Of a DNA stretch of 64,000 nucleotides, positions 34,181 through 46,909 are shown one piece after another. The notes beneath the pieces were generated by a model, which saw nothing but the letters and a program-made list of their open reading frames with translations, searched no databases and was not told the origin of the DNA. Position numbers and translations under genes: made by a program. Each line of letters begins with the position of its first letter. Positions within the stretch are counted from its first letter, which is position 1. Source of the stretch: Erythroxylum novogranatense (Eukaryota > Streptophyta > Magnoliopsida > Malpighiales > Erythroxylaceae); assembly GCA_029891385.1 (NCBI GenBank), contig CM057228.1:52043783-52107782 (forward strand), written 5' to 3'.

Positions 34181-37137
34181 AGAGTGAGAAAAAGTAGAAA
34201 GGGTGAGATAAAAGTATACATATAAACTGAAATGAATTCGTGAAATGGTTAGGATCTGGACCGCATAAGCTTGAGATTGAAATGGTTATGTGACTATTGT
34301 GCTAAGAGTTTGAAAATCAGTATGATAAAATCGTAAGGGAAAAAGACAGACTGATGATTTCTACTAATTGTGTATCGGGAAATTCTGGATTTGGTTGAAA
34401 AGATGTATATGGACACAGAAATAGTAAATGAATGAGTAAATAGATAGAGATACAGTGGAGTTGTAACAATGATTTTTGTCGTGTTTTGGGGACTGTGAAT
34501 GCCCTATCATAGATTGTTTAAGGATAATAAAGAGATACGTAACAATAAGAAGATGATATTGTATAAGCCAAATGGTTATGACCTTAAAGAGGTCAAGCTG
34601 ACACATAAATGATATGAGAATGAAACTAGGGAAATGAAAAAAAAAACAAGGATAGCGATATATGAAAAGAGTTGTCACATTTAAGTCGATTTACCATTGG
34701 GAGCATCTATTGGACAGTAAGGTTGATCATGATTAATGAAACGTATGTGAAAGATACATGAAAATCACAGAGGAGATGATCGGTGAATGACTAGAGTGGC
34801 TATAAGTTGAAAGTTTATACAAGGTTAAAGTAAGACATAGGAGGACTGAGTGTACCTGTAGGAGAAGAAATGAAAAATGATTATGGCATCAGTCATTTAT
34901 TTGAGGATTAGCATAAACGGAAAGGAGTCTTACGGAAGTCTGAATTGTATAGGTTACTAATTGGTTTCCAGATAAAATGCTAAGGTATAGATTACTAAAT
35001 AAGTGGTAAAGAAAGTGTTTAAGGAACCTTAGTGTAAGGAATGTTCTGATCTTTTAAATTATGGCATAAACTTGTTCTGATTGAGATAGTGCTTAAGAAT
35101 GATTGAGAAACAATTAGGGACACTAATTGGCTGATGAGACTTTCGTGAACAGTATAAAGATGGTAGCAAGACTAATGGACAAACGGAAAGAAGTATGGAC
35201 AAAATCAAAAGTGAAATTGAGGTTATCTGTACTGTGTGTATGGAAATGTAAAGTATCCAACAACATGAGTGGAAGTTTAATTTGAGGTGATCCTATTGCA
35301 ATGTGAAGCGAATAGAGCTCCATAGGTGAGGCAAAACTGTAAAGTAGTCCCGAACTGTAAAGTGAAATACTCAAATGAAGTGGAAATTTATGGAAGTCCA
35401 AGTAAAGATGATTAGGTATTGGTATATATAGATATATCGATGAGGATGACAGGAAATCGATTGAAAAGAGAAAATGAATAGAGACAAGAAGTCCTAAAGG
35501 GAAACTGATAATGACGTGATGTAGTGTTATCTTCATAAAGGGCTTGCAAATACCCCAATTGTGGACTGAATGAATTGAATGATGTTTGGTGATGTATGGA
35601 AAAGTTTAAGAGAGAATGATGCAAAGTAAGCAAATGGTAGTGACGATAATTATCGACAGAATGTGTTTGAAAGGATTGAACAGTGAAAAGTAAAATGAAC
35701 TATATGAATTATTGAAGAATTTGATACTGCTAATAAGCATACCTTTGGAGAGTGGACAATGTGTGTTGAACTGAAATATAATGTTCAAACGGTAGTAGAT
35801 AAATTGAATTGACGTTGATAAATGGTATTAGTGTCATGATCGCGATTGAAAGCCTTGGAGACTGTAGATTCTTATAAGGATACACTGTGTTAATTTGAGA
35901 AAAGAGACAGGCATAAATACCGACAATGCTGAAATGAACGGACAATTCTGCCTGCTAGACTCAACTAGTGAACAAATAATGCTGAAATGAACAGATCAAT
36001 TACAGATATTGGGATTTTCAAAGAATGTTAAGTAAATTACGGGTAATTGTGAAGTGTTTTTGGAAAATTGAAGTTGTAGATCTAGTGATAAGAAAGGTGA
36101 AGAGTGCGGAAATTAAAGTGGTGAGTCTTATGATGAGTTTGAATATGCGAATGAAATTGAAAAAAAAAACAATAGTGAAAGATTCAAAGAAGAGGTATGT
36201 GTACCCGATAAAAAGTGTTAGAACAAGAAAGTGAATAGTCGAAGTTAGACATTCTAGTAAGCATATGTGAAAAGTGAAATTGAATAACTATGGCTATAGA
36301 ATGAAGTAATTATAGATTCAAGTGCTTATAGGTTTGAATGTTCAACAGGAAAAATGCTTAAGTGGTTTGGGTTTCACAGGATTTTAATCGTGTTATAGAG
36401 TTCTGATTTATTGTAAAGATATACTGCTACACTGTACAGTGCCTAACGGAAGTCAAAGACCACAATGAATTTGAGACTGTGTTGAGTGAAACAAAGGAAA
36501 GTGACATAGAAAAATAGCATGGGTTAGCTAAAGTGGATCAGGATCGGATAAGTGAAACAGAGTAAAATGCATATCCGGGATAGAGTGCGTGAACACTATA
36601 AAACAGTGAATTGTTTAAGGAGAATTGAATTTGAACAGAGAGTTGGTGGGATATAAAGAATGACTGCATTAGGTAAAGTATCACTGGTTGTAGTGAAATG
36701 GAACTAAATGTCATTGTATTGGTACCAAAGGAATGTGAGAGATGAGACAAAGGAGGTTATGGTACGTATCACCTTAAAAGGATGTCTGGAACACGTATTA
36801 GTCTGCATGTTACTGGAGAAAAAGTATTGGATTGACAACGGATTCGGAAATAAGGAATTGAGTCATAGCATCGGAACCAAAGTTAATGGCTACTCCGAAA
36901 ATGGCAAGTGAAATAGTATGATAGTAAGGTCACCAACTGACAGCCTTGTTAACTTCGTCTATTGTGATGAGTGTTAATGAGTTGGCCAAATAAGTGACTG
37001 AACAACTGACTGCGTGTGGTTACTGTGACCTTTCGCAGAAAATGAATCATTAAGTGGAAAAGTGTGTGGAACATGTAGGGACTTTGAGAACTGTCATAGT
37101 GAATTGTTGACTGAGAATTTCGAGGACGAAATTTTTT

Positions 37138-37153
37138 ATAAGGAGGGGGAAAT
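37138..37153 (+). other. Polypurine tract
   Basis: TAAGGAGGGGGAAAT directly precedes the 3' LTR start TGTAACATCCC. Confidence 0.85.
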
Positions 37154-40100
37154 TGTAACATCCCACCCCCTACTGGTAGGGTAAAATAGGAATTTTTTCA
37201 TAGGATGGGATTGATAGGGAATAATTAGTACTGTTCATGCATAATAAGATTGCTACACAGTATCAATTGTGCACATGGAATTACTGTACATGCATTCATG
37301 ATAATTCCCGGTAATTGGGCCTAATGCAATTTTATTGGGAGTAACATGGTTATAGGGTTTGAAAAATTATTTTGACTGATCCAGAGTGTGTTTTATATTT
37401 TAAGAGATTTTTAGGAATTTTTCAGAGAAAATTCCCGGACCGGATAAATCACCAAGTGGCGAACCGGTTGATTTTCGATATCGAAAATTTTTATCCAATG
37501 GCACTATAATATTGGATACATTATTTTGGGATTGTAATTAGGGTCATTGTAATTGAATGGGTCAAATTAAGGAAATCCTATTGCATATTTTATCTCTTCC
37601 TTATTTTATTGTTTTTTTTAGAAAAATGCCATGTGTCCCACGAATTTATGGCATTTGTCTTGTTCCTAGCTAATCAGTCGGCAACTTCATTGTTAAAGGA
37701 GTGAAAAGGATGAGTTTGTTGCTTAAGGCTCCTCATCATCCGAAACTTACTCTTCCTTCTTCTCCATTTGATATTCTTTAATTTTCCTAGTGTTTAGCTC
37801 TCCCTTTCACTTTGTTCTTTAAAAAAAAAAGGCCAAGCATACACTCCTTTCTCTTTTGGCATGATGGTGATCGTATGGCTAAAGTGAAGTGGAGGGTTGG
37901 TGAGGTAGATAGAAGAAGTGAAGGAGAATTGAAGGGTTAAAAGCTTAATTAGGTAAGATTTTATTCTATGTTTGTTACATGTAGAATTGTGACATATTGT
38001 GCTTTATATATGATTGTGGATGCATAAAGGTCATGAAACATATGGGTTAAATTGTTGGGTATGTTTGTATAAAACTTACCAAGGTTAAGATGATTAGTGT
38101 ATAAAATGTGGTTTTGAAGTGATTTTAGTAAGGTTAGAAGATTAGTACTTAAAAAAAAATTGATTGAATATAGATGTTGAAATTTTGAGGGTTTATGTTG
38201 AAGTGAAGTGTTTGATGAGAGATTGGTTGAATAGGAAGGTAAATTGAGTGCTAAATTGAAGTAGAATGGACATGGGAGTGAAAAGAATTGAATTGAATAA
38301 CAAAGCTGGAAAATTTGGTTTTGACCTACTATACTGTTGTGAGCATAACTCATTGTGTGGTTATGCAAATGAGTCAAGGTTTATGCCCAATGAAACTTTG
38401 GTTTGTTGGCTACATTTTTGTGTGAAATAGGTGTTGTCAAATTGTAACTCCAAGAGGTTGAAATTTGGATTGGAAAGTTACTATTTTGACTTAGGTGAAC
38501 AGTATCCGGATTAATAGCCTGATTGTTTTGATGATTTTTCTAAATTAATTGAGAAGGAATTAGTGAAAATGGTCTTCATGAGAGTTGAAGCCTACATTGT
38601 TAACTTTCCATTTCCACTGATCTTGTAATTTTTCGATCTGTATATTGGGAGTTATACATTGTGGAATGTTGACTGATTTTCTGTCATATGTGGAAACCTA
38701 GCCTAATTGTCGATTTTGTGAGCTTTCTAATTGGAAACAATTTTAGCAATTTTTGTGACTGGAATTGGCTTTGGTGATCTTCTGAAAAGTTGTAGAGGAA
38801 GAAATTATCGTGAAAATGTTATATTGAATGTAATTTTTGAATGTCAGATTTGGGAGTAATGAATTTGCAAAAACTGAACCTACATTAGGTTTCTCACTGC
38901 TGCCCTGACCAGTACATTGTTTGGCAGATTTGAAATTGTTATGGTTTAATTGGAATTTGGGTTCTTCATGAAAATTGAAGTTTGAGATCTTATCTTTTCA
39001 GGGATATAAAGTAGTGATTTGTTTGACATTTGTGCTAGGAGATATACTGGTTGGAAATTTACTGCTCAGATTGGGACAGTTTAGTAGACAGATGCTTCGG
39101 TGAATTATTTGACCTAGTTAGTAAATGAATTTGGATTTTGGTTATTCATGAAAGTTTTAGACAACATTGTGATCTTGATGAGAGTATTTATTGTGTAATT
39201 TTTGACTAAATAGAATGAAAGTTACTGAATTTACAAGATACTGTACTGTGTTGAGTGACTTTGAGTGAGTAGTAGCTTTCATGGGGTCTTTGACACCCTT
39301 AGGGGTGGAATTACTTTGAATGGTCTAAATGAAACTTGTAGAGCTTGTCATGATCTTTCCAATGAGATGTGGTTTATATTTTTCTGAATTGTGTGCAAAG
39401 AGTTATGGGTGTTGGAAGTTTGGTTAGAAATCAGGAAAAAATGAAAGGAAATAAGGGTTATATATTAATATGAATTTTGGTTTCTTTCGTGAATAACTTT
39501 TCCGTCCGACGTCCGATTGACCTGATTCTAGAGGCATCGGATTCAGCGAATATTTAATTTCATTTTCTGAGAGATTGAGGATTTTGGACGGGAAATTGAC
39601 GTGGGTCCGGGTAATGGACCGCTAATCACTGTTTTATTTAATTGGAGTGATTATTTAATTGGGGACCTATTAAGGTCGAAATTGAGTGCCGTTAGTGTCA
39701 TTGGTTTTCTAAATTTTAAACGGATTTTTCTAATGGAAAAAAAGGGTGATTAGGGCCGGGAATTCATGAACATGCATTCTACACCTACATGTGTATCATT
39801 AACGAATTCGGATTGAAATTTTAGTGATTGTTTTGCTCTCTGATTCTTATAGAGGCCTAATTGGAGTGTCGTTCAACCGACGTGGCAGAGACTTCCCGAC
39901 AATAGCTCGGAAGTAATAGGTGAGTAACCTAGGTGGTTACCTCAATCTATGTGTTTACTGTGACTTGACTGCCCTACGGGGATTACTGTGCTTAGGAATT
40001 ATGGACTGTGAACTAGGAATTATAAACTGTGCAATGTGATTACTTATGCGATATGGACTGTTAATTGACTGATTGACTGCGAAATATTAACTGTTAATTA

Positions 40101-40953
40101 ACTGTAGATCACTGATCATTGTGAATTATATACTGTTACGTGATTGTTCAAATAGGCATGTGCATCCATGCACGGATGCATAAAGCGATAAAGAATAATT
40201 GTGAACCGAAGTCGCCATCGACATCGACATCTGCGAGCTTTGAGCTCGAAGGGAGTCCTACTCCCTAGACGCCAAGTGTCTACTGACTGATACTGAAAAA
40301 GAGCTTCGAGCTCGAAAGGAGTTCTACCTCCCAGACGCTAAGCGTCTATTGTTTCTTGTTATCGCTCGGTCACAACATCGTAATAATCGGAAAGAGTCAC
40401 ATGTGCATTGCATACTGTACTAAATGCCTGAAATGACTGTATGAGTACTGTGATTGATCAGAATCGCTGATTCATGTAAATTGTTATATAATGCATGAAT
40501 TGGGAGAACCATCGATGATGGTTTCTCATTGAGTTATAAACTCATCCAAAATTGCAATCTATTTTTCAGGACTAGAAGAGTACCCCGTTTGACACGGGAG
40601 TATGTCTGGTGCAAGTTGAGATAGAGGTCGGGATCAGTTCGCGTCTGCCTTTGTGTTTCCTAAGTTTGTAGTCCACAAGTGTTGTAACTGATTTGTAGTT
40701 GTACTTTATGGTTACTGTAAAATATTATTAAATGATTGTATCTACTGTAAAAGATTTACTACTGTTTACTGCTTGTTCCGCGTAATTATGAAATGACTGA
40801 ACCTGCTTCCTTTTAACATGGAATGAACGGTATTTCCAAAAAAAGTATACCAAGTTTTACCGACTGACTGATGTAGTACGCCACCCTCATGGGGCACGGA
40901 CTCGGATACACCAACGATATCGGGTTCGGGTCACTCGGGAGTGGGGTGTTACA
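37154..40953 (+). repeat. 3' LTR of the LARD-type element
   Basis: Nearly the same length as the 5' LTR and closely similar throughout. Differences are scattered substitutions and short indels, such as extra bases in the hairpin block at 40230-40355. Confidence 0.92.
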
Positions 40954-40958
40954 AGTTT
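40954..40958. repeat. TSD AGTTT, right copy
   Basis: Partner of 29680-29684. Confidence 0.9.
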
Positions 40959-41308
40959 AATGAACTTTTTCTTTGACAAGCACCCATATGCTTATTTAAG
41001 TATCTCCATACTTTAGTTTAAGAGATCGACTACTTTCTTTATAAGGAAAAACATAACATATTCTAGTCTTTTTAAGTTTTATTGATATTCAGTCTTAATA
41101 GGACAATAAATAAGAACAATTAAGGAATAATATATGAAATCAATATGAATCTCATAATTATAATTTTATTATAATTTCATTTATTATCTATAATTATCCT
41201 ATGGACTTTATCATATACATTCAAACATGTACGAGATAAAGAATATTTTAAATTATTTTGTTACTAAACTATAACCAATTAATTAGATTTAGAACATAAA
41301 CCAACACA

Positions 41309-41682
41309 TTCTATTAACCTTTGTGATCTTTTGAAACTATTACCAATTTCTTGGTAGTGTTTATTAGAATGATGTGTTTCAATCGTTTTTTAGTATCCTT
41401 ACTAGTGAATCGGTCAAATGAATAGAGCAGCTATAATGTATTACTTCTTGTTTAAAATTTACGGTATCTGAAATACCTCTACTGTTGCTTTATAAACATG
41501 TTCAAGATACCGTAGTATGATATTTTTGTATTATTTATTTCTTTTTTATTAAAATTCTTGTATTAATATGATGAACATATATCCTATGTACATAAATACA
41601 TATATAGACTAGTAGGAAGCGTGATATTAACATGTTCGTGAAGCTATAGAGATATTAGATATAAAATCACTCCAAGGTTTTA
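41309..41682. other. AT-rich intergenic DNA
   Basis: I see no gene or repeat here. Confidence 0.4.
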
Positions 41683-42058
41683 GGATATGTTTGGTTGTAC
41701 GTAAAATTTTTAATGGAATGAAATGGTTTATAACAGAATGAAACATAAATGGATGTAATATTATAAATTTGCTGTTTGAGAGGGATGGAAGGGTTCATAA
41801 TATAATATAGTAAAATATTATTTCGATGAAGGGTTTATAATGTAATATAGTGTAAAGTTGTTTATCATTTTACATTCTATCCTAAACCCTCCAATCGGAG
41901 GTTTTTTATTTTTACTATTTAGGATGGAATGAGATGTAATATGAAACCCTCATCTTCTATCCCAATTCGTTCTATTTCATCATAAAACCTCCCTCCAAAC
42001 AATGAAATAATATTACATTCTATTCCATTCCATTATAAACCCCCAACCAAACATAGCC
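41683..42058. mobile_element. MITE, 376 bp
   Basis: Terminal inverted repeats GGATATGTTTGGTTG (left) and CAACCAAACATAGCC (right) differ at one base. Similarity continues inward (AATGGAATGAAAT against ATTCCATTCCATT). The interior is non-coding and largely self-complementary. The GGCTATGTTTGGTTG type of end suggests a PIF/Harbinger (Tourist-like) or hAT origin. Flanks TTA and ATA do not give a clean TSD. Confidence 0.78.
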
Positions 42059-44029
42059 ATAAAGACATAGGATGGAACTTATCTAAAGGACATACTTACA
42101 ACAGGGCTACCATTGGTAGAATGTCCTATATACAAAGACAAAACCTTAGTTGTAACTCATTTAAAATGAAAAAGATCATTTTTTCAATTGCATATGATGA
42201 ACATAGGCTAAGGAAATTTAACTTGATCGATTAGACGGTATTTGTTTAACTTATGACTTATGAGATAGTACATTATTCACTATGTTAAGCTACAAGCAGC
42301 TATTATTGTGTGTGTACTGTATTAGAATGATGATAAAAAAAAGGATAGTTTACTTGTACATGCCTTTGCATACACAAAGTGACAATGATCTACTCCAAGT
42401 TCGATAGGTGATATCTCTCTACTTATACATAGTTTTTTAAAAACCTTCTTTCTTTTTAGTGCTAGATGATCAAAATTAAATTTTAATTGACTTGAAAGTA
42501 CATAACAAAAAAAGTAATCACTTATGGAATTAAAAAGGTGATAATAATATGTTCAAATTACATAATGCCTTTGTATGCATATGTCTAAAATTAAGTTCTA
42601 GAATTATATGTCCATGACCCCTATTTTGCCTCTTTTTGTTCTTTATGAGGGCCAAGACAAAAAGAGAAAAAAGGAACAATTTTTTACTTTACTCAGGGCC
42701 TATAAAAAGTTAGGAAGGACCCTGCTTCTTCCCGATGACTTTTAAAATTAGTTCTTTTGTTTATTCTTGTGGGGTGATCTTGTTGTACCATAGGTTTACT
42801 TATATGAACTATACATATTTTGGCTCGCTGTAAATTTGGAAATGGTCACTAGATAATGATGTGAATTCTTATTTCAACAAATGGTGATATATGAACAACA
42901 TGAATGAAATATACTTCCAAATTAATTGTGAATTAGTTGTTTCATATATATATAGGTTTTAACAAAGAGAAGGAAAATAAAAAAATCAATTAGAAGAATT
43001 TTCTTCAAATTAGATTAAATTTATACATTTAAATTCAATGAAAATTTATTATATAAAGACATCTTTCCATACAATTAAACTAATTGATTATCAAACAATA
43101 TTAAGACCTTAATACCTAAATCATGAAAAAATTATTGAAACTTATTCATTGTCAAATTAATTTGTGATGGATAAATTATATAAACTTTTAACTTTTTTAA
43201 GAGATGAGAAAATTCAACAAGAAATTTCTTCTTCCCTTAATTGATTGGCTATAATTAAAATTTGAACATAGTAATTCATTCATATTTATAAGTCATCAAT
43301 AAGTTCGATATCCCAAGAAAAAAACATAGCTAAAGAATATGGATGGCATCTCGGTTAATAGTCCCCATAAAAGAATTAGAGAAGGAATATATATATGTAC
43401 TTAAGGTCATACATTATTTAATTTTTGGCAAATTTCTAACAAAACTATTGATCAATAGTAACATTTTCTAATAATTAATAGTCTTTCAACAAACAAAACT
43501 ATAAAATAAAAAGAATTCTAAATTTTGATATTTAATATCTACTTAACCGATGGCGATAATAATAACATACTCTTTTATTAGAGCAACGTTTAGAAAGATA
43601 TGAGAAAAGAGTTGAGTTTTAAAACATCATAGAGGGATAACACACTATTTTATTTCCTCTCTAAACTTAAAATATAACATTAGAAGTGTATTTTATTTGT
43701 AATAGATGTATGAAAGTAGCAGAGATATCGAAGCATATAGAAATTGTCCATTTATGAGTGAAATACTAAAGGAAGCATAAAACTTTTGTTAAATTTTGCT
43801 TGGATTATAAAAATGGAATATATATGCAAAAGGGTGTTTAAGGTGGATATCCATTAGTTGAATGGGTTTGACAAAACTAAATTTTTGGATAAGTAAGCTT
43901 TAAAAACTTTTGATTTGATTTATAGTGTCAATAATCTATTTTAAATTATTATAAGAGCATCAACTGGTAAATCAATTTGAAAATTATAGATTGTTGCTAA
44001 CATATTGAATATTAATAATAGAAATTAGG
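42059..44029. other. AT-rich intergenic DNA
   Basis: I see no gene. A 10-base hairpin (CTCTTTTTGT at 42630 with ACAAAAAGAG at 42657) is the only structure noted. Confidence 0.4.
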
Positions 44030-44360
44030 AAGAAATAAGTTTCAAAGGTTTAGATAAAATGTCTAGAAGGAGGTCACTGTCTCCTTTTATAAACATCACA
44101 TTGAAAGTATACTTAGTGGACCACTTAACATGTCTTAGTAATTATGTAAAGGAATATTTTTTTTAATTGCAATACCTTTGAAAAAAATGACGAAAAAAAT
44201 GACACATCCATTTCATTCAAAAGATGATGTCCTGCTAAGTGGAAATCTAATTTCTCTATCCCTCTTTTTAAAGCTGCGAACTCTTTATAAGTAGAGTGAT
44301 AATGCATTTAAGATTCATTAAAGTAGCTACACTTAAATGCACATATTTTTCATTTTCATC
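44030..44360 (-). pseudogene. Endogenous caulimovirid RNase H fragment
   Basis: The minus strand carries an RNase H segment: HYHSTYKEFAALKRGIEKL in the open piece 44125-44307, preceded in another frame by residues that fit the upstream strand. After a frameshift at about 44128 comes WSTKYTFNVMFIKGDSD with LLDILSKP near 44040-44120, the usual domain end. The text resembles plant pararetroviruses more than Gypsy elements. It is an old integrated copy with stops and frameshifts and cannot be expressed. Confidence 0.72.
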
Positions 44361-44639
44361 TTTTTCTTCTCAAAGAATCTCTCCCTAGAATTTGTCACTT
44401 GCATTAGTTTCTAATATTATTTTTTCCTTCAAAGGCAATCTTAAGAGTTGCTAAGCTATTTACCATATTTTTTATTTTTATACCACTTTCAATTGAGATT
44501 ATAACCATGATACATAATTTTACTCAAAATCTGTCTTAATAGAAAATTTGATTGAGATAAGTTTGAAAATAATTCTTGAGGTAATTAACAATTATAAGAA
44601 ATTGTTATACTTGCTTTTTATATAAGTTAGAATATAGAA

Positions 44640-45125
44640 ATTTAAGCAATCCTTTTAGTATATGAGGATGTGGTTAAAATTTATCATTACTCAATAAGTT
44701 TGATTTTAGATCTTCTAATATGCAGAGAGCATGGTCTTATATATTTAAACAATCTTATAAAATCTTTAAAATAAATTTTGTTAAGACTATTCATTAGAAG
44801 AGAATAATAAATATAGTTATGTAAATTTGAATGTGAAGAATCGATGGCTTAAGTATTTTGACAATTGCCTACCAAAAAATTAAGGTGCTGCTTTAAGTTT
44901 AAAATGCTTAATGGTCTAATTAAAAAAATTTATTGAAGATACAAATAGTTTTTTTGTATCTGTCTTTTGACGGGTTCATAATTTCTAAAATCTAAGTTCA
45001 AATCAAAAATTTTAAAAACAGAAGCCTTTGACAATTGTGAGAAAGCTATTTGCTTATTTTTTAGAAGAAGCTTACTATTTGTAAGAAAAAGATTAAAAAG
45101 ATTAGAATTAATAATAAGCATTAAA
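44640..45125 (-). pseudogene. Endogenous caulimovirid reverse transcriptase fragment
   Basis: The open piece 44930-45121 includes FSQLSKASVFKIFDLNLDF, the RT palm start of this virus family. A frame change near 44985 leads into DRYKKTICIFN. Further down (about 44780-44870) the fragment SILHIQIYITIFIILF lies where the catalytic YxDD box should be, but the two Asp are lost. At least three frameshifts and several stops are visible. The 5' side is cut at about 45125 by the LINE 3' end. Confidence 0.72.
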
Positions 45126-45276
45126 TTTTTGCTAATTTTTTTTGAAAAAAGAAATAATAATATGTATTAAAAAATTAAAGATAAGTGTACATGTGATCAA
45201 TAGGGATACCCCTTAAAACTCGAAAATTACAGTAGCTATTTAGCTAGGGAAATCAAATGTATGCGAGAGTAACAAA

Positions 45277-45477
45277 CTAGAGAATGTTAGTGTTGTTGGG
45301 AGAGTTGTTTAACGCCGTAAGCTCCTTGACTCCATTTAGTATTTCAGTAATAATAATTTCTATAGGCTTGGATTTGGATTGAAAATGTGGTGTATTTCTC
45401 TCTTTCCATATAGCTTGAACACACATGGTAACAACGATTATATGAGATGAGATTATGGGACTTCTATGAGTTGCCAA
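45277..45477 (-). pseudogene. LINE ORF2 C-terminus
   Basis: It contains VQAIWKERNTPHF, the W-x-E-R-N signature near the end of plant LINE ORF2, followed by a stop. The + strand LINE remnant at 23745 carries the same signature. Confidence 0.7.
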
Positions 45478-45539
45478 TGATTGAATAATAATAGAGAAGT
45501 TATTCTCTTGTGTATGCTAACAACATCGCATTAGAACTT

Positions 45540-46232
45540 CCCTCCATACTTGATTAGTCACCTCACACATGAAAAATAAGTGATCTTTAGTTTCTTCTTA
45601 GATTTGACAAAAAGGGCAAGGTGCATTGATGCTCAAATGTCAGGGCCAATCAGCTGTATTCAACCTATTTTGTATAGTGACCCATTAGAGAAAAGAATTT
45701 CTTAGCGGGATTATTTTATGCCAAATGATTCGATACCAAGACACCTCTAGTTTCCTCATCTTGAACAGATCCTAAATTATTTTGTTTGATATATTATGAG
45801 TGGGCCTGTTATGCCAGTATAATGTATCCTGATTGAGTGAATGAGAATAATGAGGTTGCAACTGTTTAAGATTGTTTGAAAACTTCCAGGAGCCTCCAAT
45901 GATGAAGGAATCCAATGTAGTATGGAGGAGAAAGGTGGTAAGACTCTTATCAAATGTGGAGAGTGATATAACGATCCTTGACCTATCCAATTGTTGAACT
46001 GTAGAGAAATAAGCTTCCCATTACTAATAGTGCAAGATACATAGTTTTGAATAAGAGTCCTCAAATGGATTAACTGGCTCAACAAATGGGAATTGCTAGG
46101 AGCCTTACAAACAACCCAGAAACTTTTCCCTTTAAGGAAATAAGAGTGTAGCCATATTATCCATAAAGTTTGCCTATCTTCAAGAATCCACCATAAGCAT
46201 TTCAGCATGAGGATATGGTTGGACATTTTCAT
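45540..46232 (-). pseudogene. LINE ORF2 region after RT, zinc-binding segment
   Basis: The open piece 45777-46232 reads LKCLWWILEDRQTLWIIWLH and further on CTISNGKLISLQFNNWIGQG, matching the conserved W-rich stretch after the RT thumb. It continues toward 45540 in other frames with stops. Confidence 0.7.
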
Positions 46233-46249
46233 TAAGGGAATGTTTAGCC

Positions 46250-46909
46250 CTCATTCTGCGTTTAGGTACCAAACGTCTGATCATTTAACCTTGGCACTAC
46301 CTTTAATACCTAGTGAATGGTTCCATAAAAAAATCCTTAAGTAGTTTTTCAATCGAATTTATGACCCCTTTGGAGAGAGATATATGAGAGCTCCAATAAA
46401 CATACAATGAACTAATAATTGATTTGATGAGTTAAACTTTCCTAGCAAAGGAAAGGAATTTATTTACCCAAGATTCGATTCTCTTCTGAACTTTCTTAAC
46501 GAGGGGATAGGATTTAAGGATTGTTAGTCTCTAGGCGATATAGAGATGCCTAGGTAATGTAGAGGTGGAGCTTTATCAACCATTCTAGTAAGTAAAATTA
46601 GTCTAGAGGTCATTAAGATAGCTCCTTTAAAGAATATAAAATGGATCTTGTTAAGGTTGATGCTCAACCGCAAAAGTTCCTTAAACCTAGCAAAAGATTG
46701 CATGAAGCTATGTACAAAATCAAGTGCAACTTTACAAAAAAGCAATAAATCATAAGCAAAGGAAAAGTGAGTTTTTTACACATTAGGTGCTATTGGAAAG
46801 TAGTGTTCAAAGCCACTTCATATTGAATGATAATGTTGAGCATTTGCATACATATGAAAAGGTATAGGGAAATAGGATCTCCTTGCCTCAATCTTTGCCT
46901 AGCTATCAA
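46250..46909 (-). pseudogene. LINE RT, distal part
   Basis: At 46870-46909 the frame reads ARQRLRQGDPISLYLF, the R-Q-G-D-P motif of LINE RT. The region around the catalytic box is frameshifted. 46524-46745 then gives LSINLNKIHFIFFKG and APPLHYLGISIS, the thumb region. Confidence 0.8.

Larger units (their letters stand above)
33482..37153 (+). other. Non-coding interior of the LARD-type element
   Basis: The + strand is rich in A and G and poor in C, so the minus strand shows many spurious Ser, Phe, Leu and His-rich frames (34364-35945, 36538-37161). None carries a gag, protease, RT or integrase motif. A five-fold 7-base repeat lies at 34144-34180. Confidence 0.75.
29685..40953 (+). mobile_element. 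Complete non-coding Tekay-like LTR element (LARD-type)
   Basis: It has two LTRs of 3797 and 3800 bp, a primer-binding site, a polypurine tract and a perfect TSD AGTTT (29680-29684 and 40954-40958). The 3672 bp interior encodes no recognisable gag or pol domain. Just before the polypurine tract it keeps AATTTCGAGGACGAAATT, the same text that encodes the last pol residues (NFEDEI) of the coding Tekay element at 46910-57181. So it derives from a coding relative whose interior was lost or replaced. It would need proteins in trans to move. The LTRs look a few per cent diverged by eye. Confidence 0.92.
28296..41308 (+). mobile_element. Copia-like LTR, family C, split by a Tekay-like element
   Basis: The LTR-like sequence starts near TGTTGAGAAATCAAGACGGG (28296), runs to 29684, and resumes at 40959 after the inserted element and its TSD. 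It ends near AAACCAACACA (about 41308). No internal region or coding sequence of this family is present, so it may be a solo LTR. The termini are estimates and I found no TSD for it. A reverse-oriented fragment of the same family lies at 11093-11590. Confidence 0.55.

Noticed and set aside
34364..37161. Series of minus-strand frames of 60-137 codons
   Set aside because: They reflect the A/G bias of the LARD interior. No gag, pol or host domain is visible, and they overlap in several frames.
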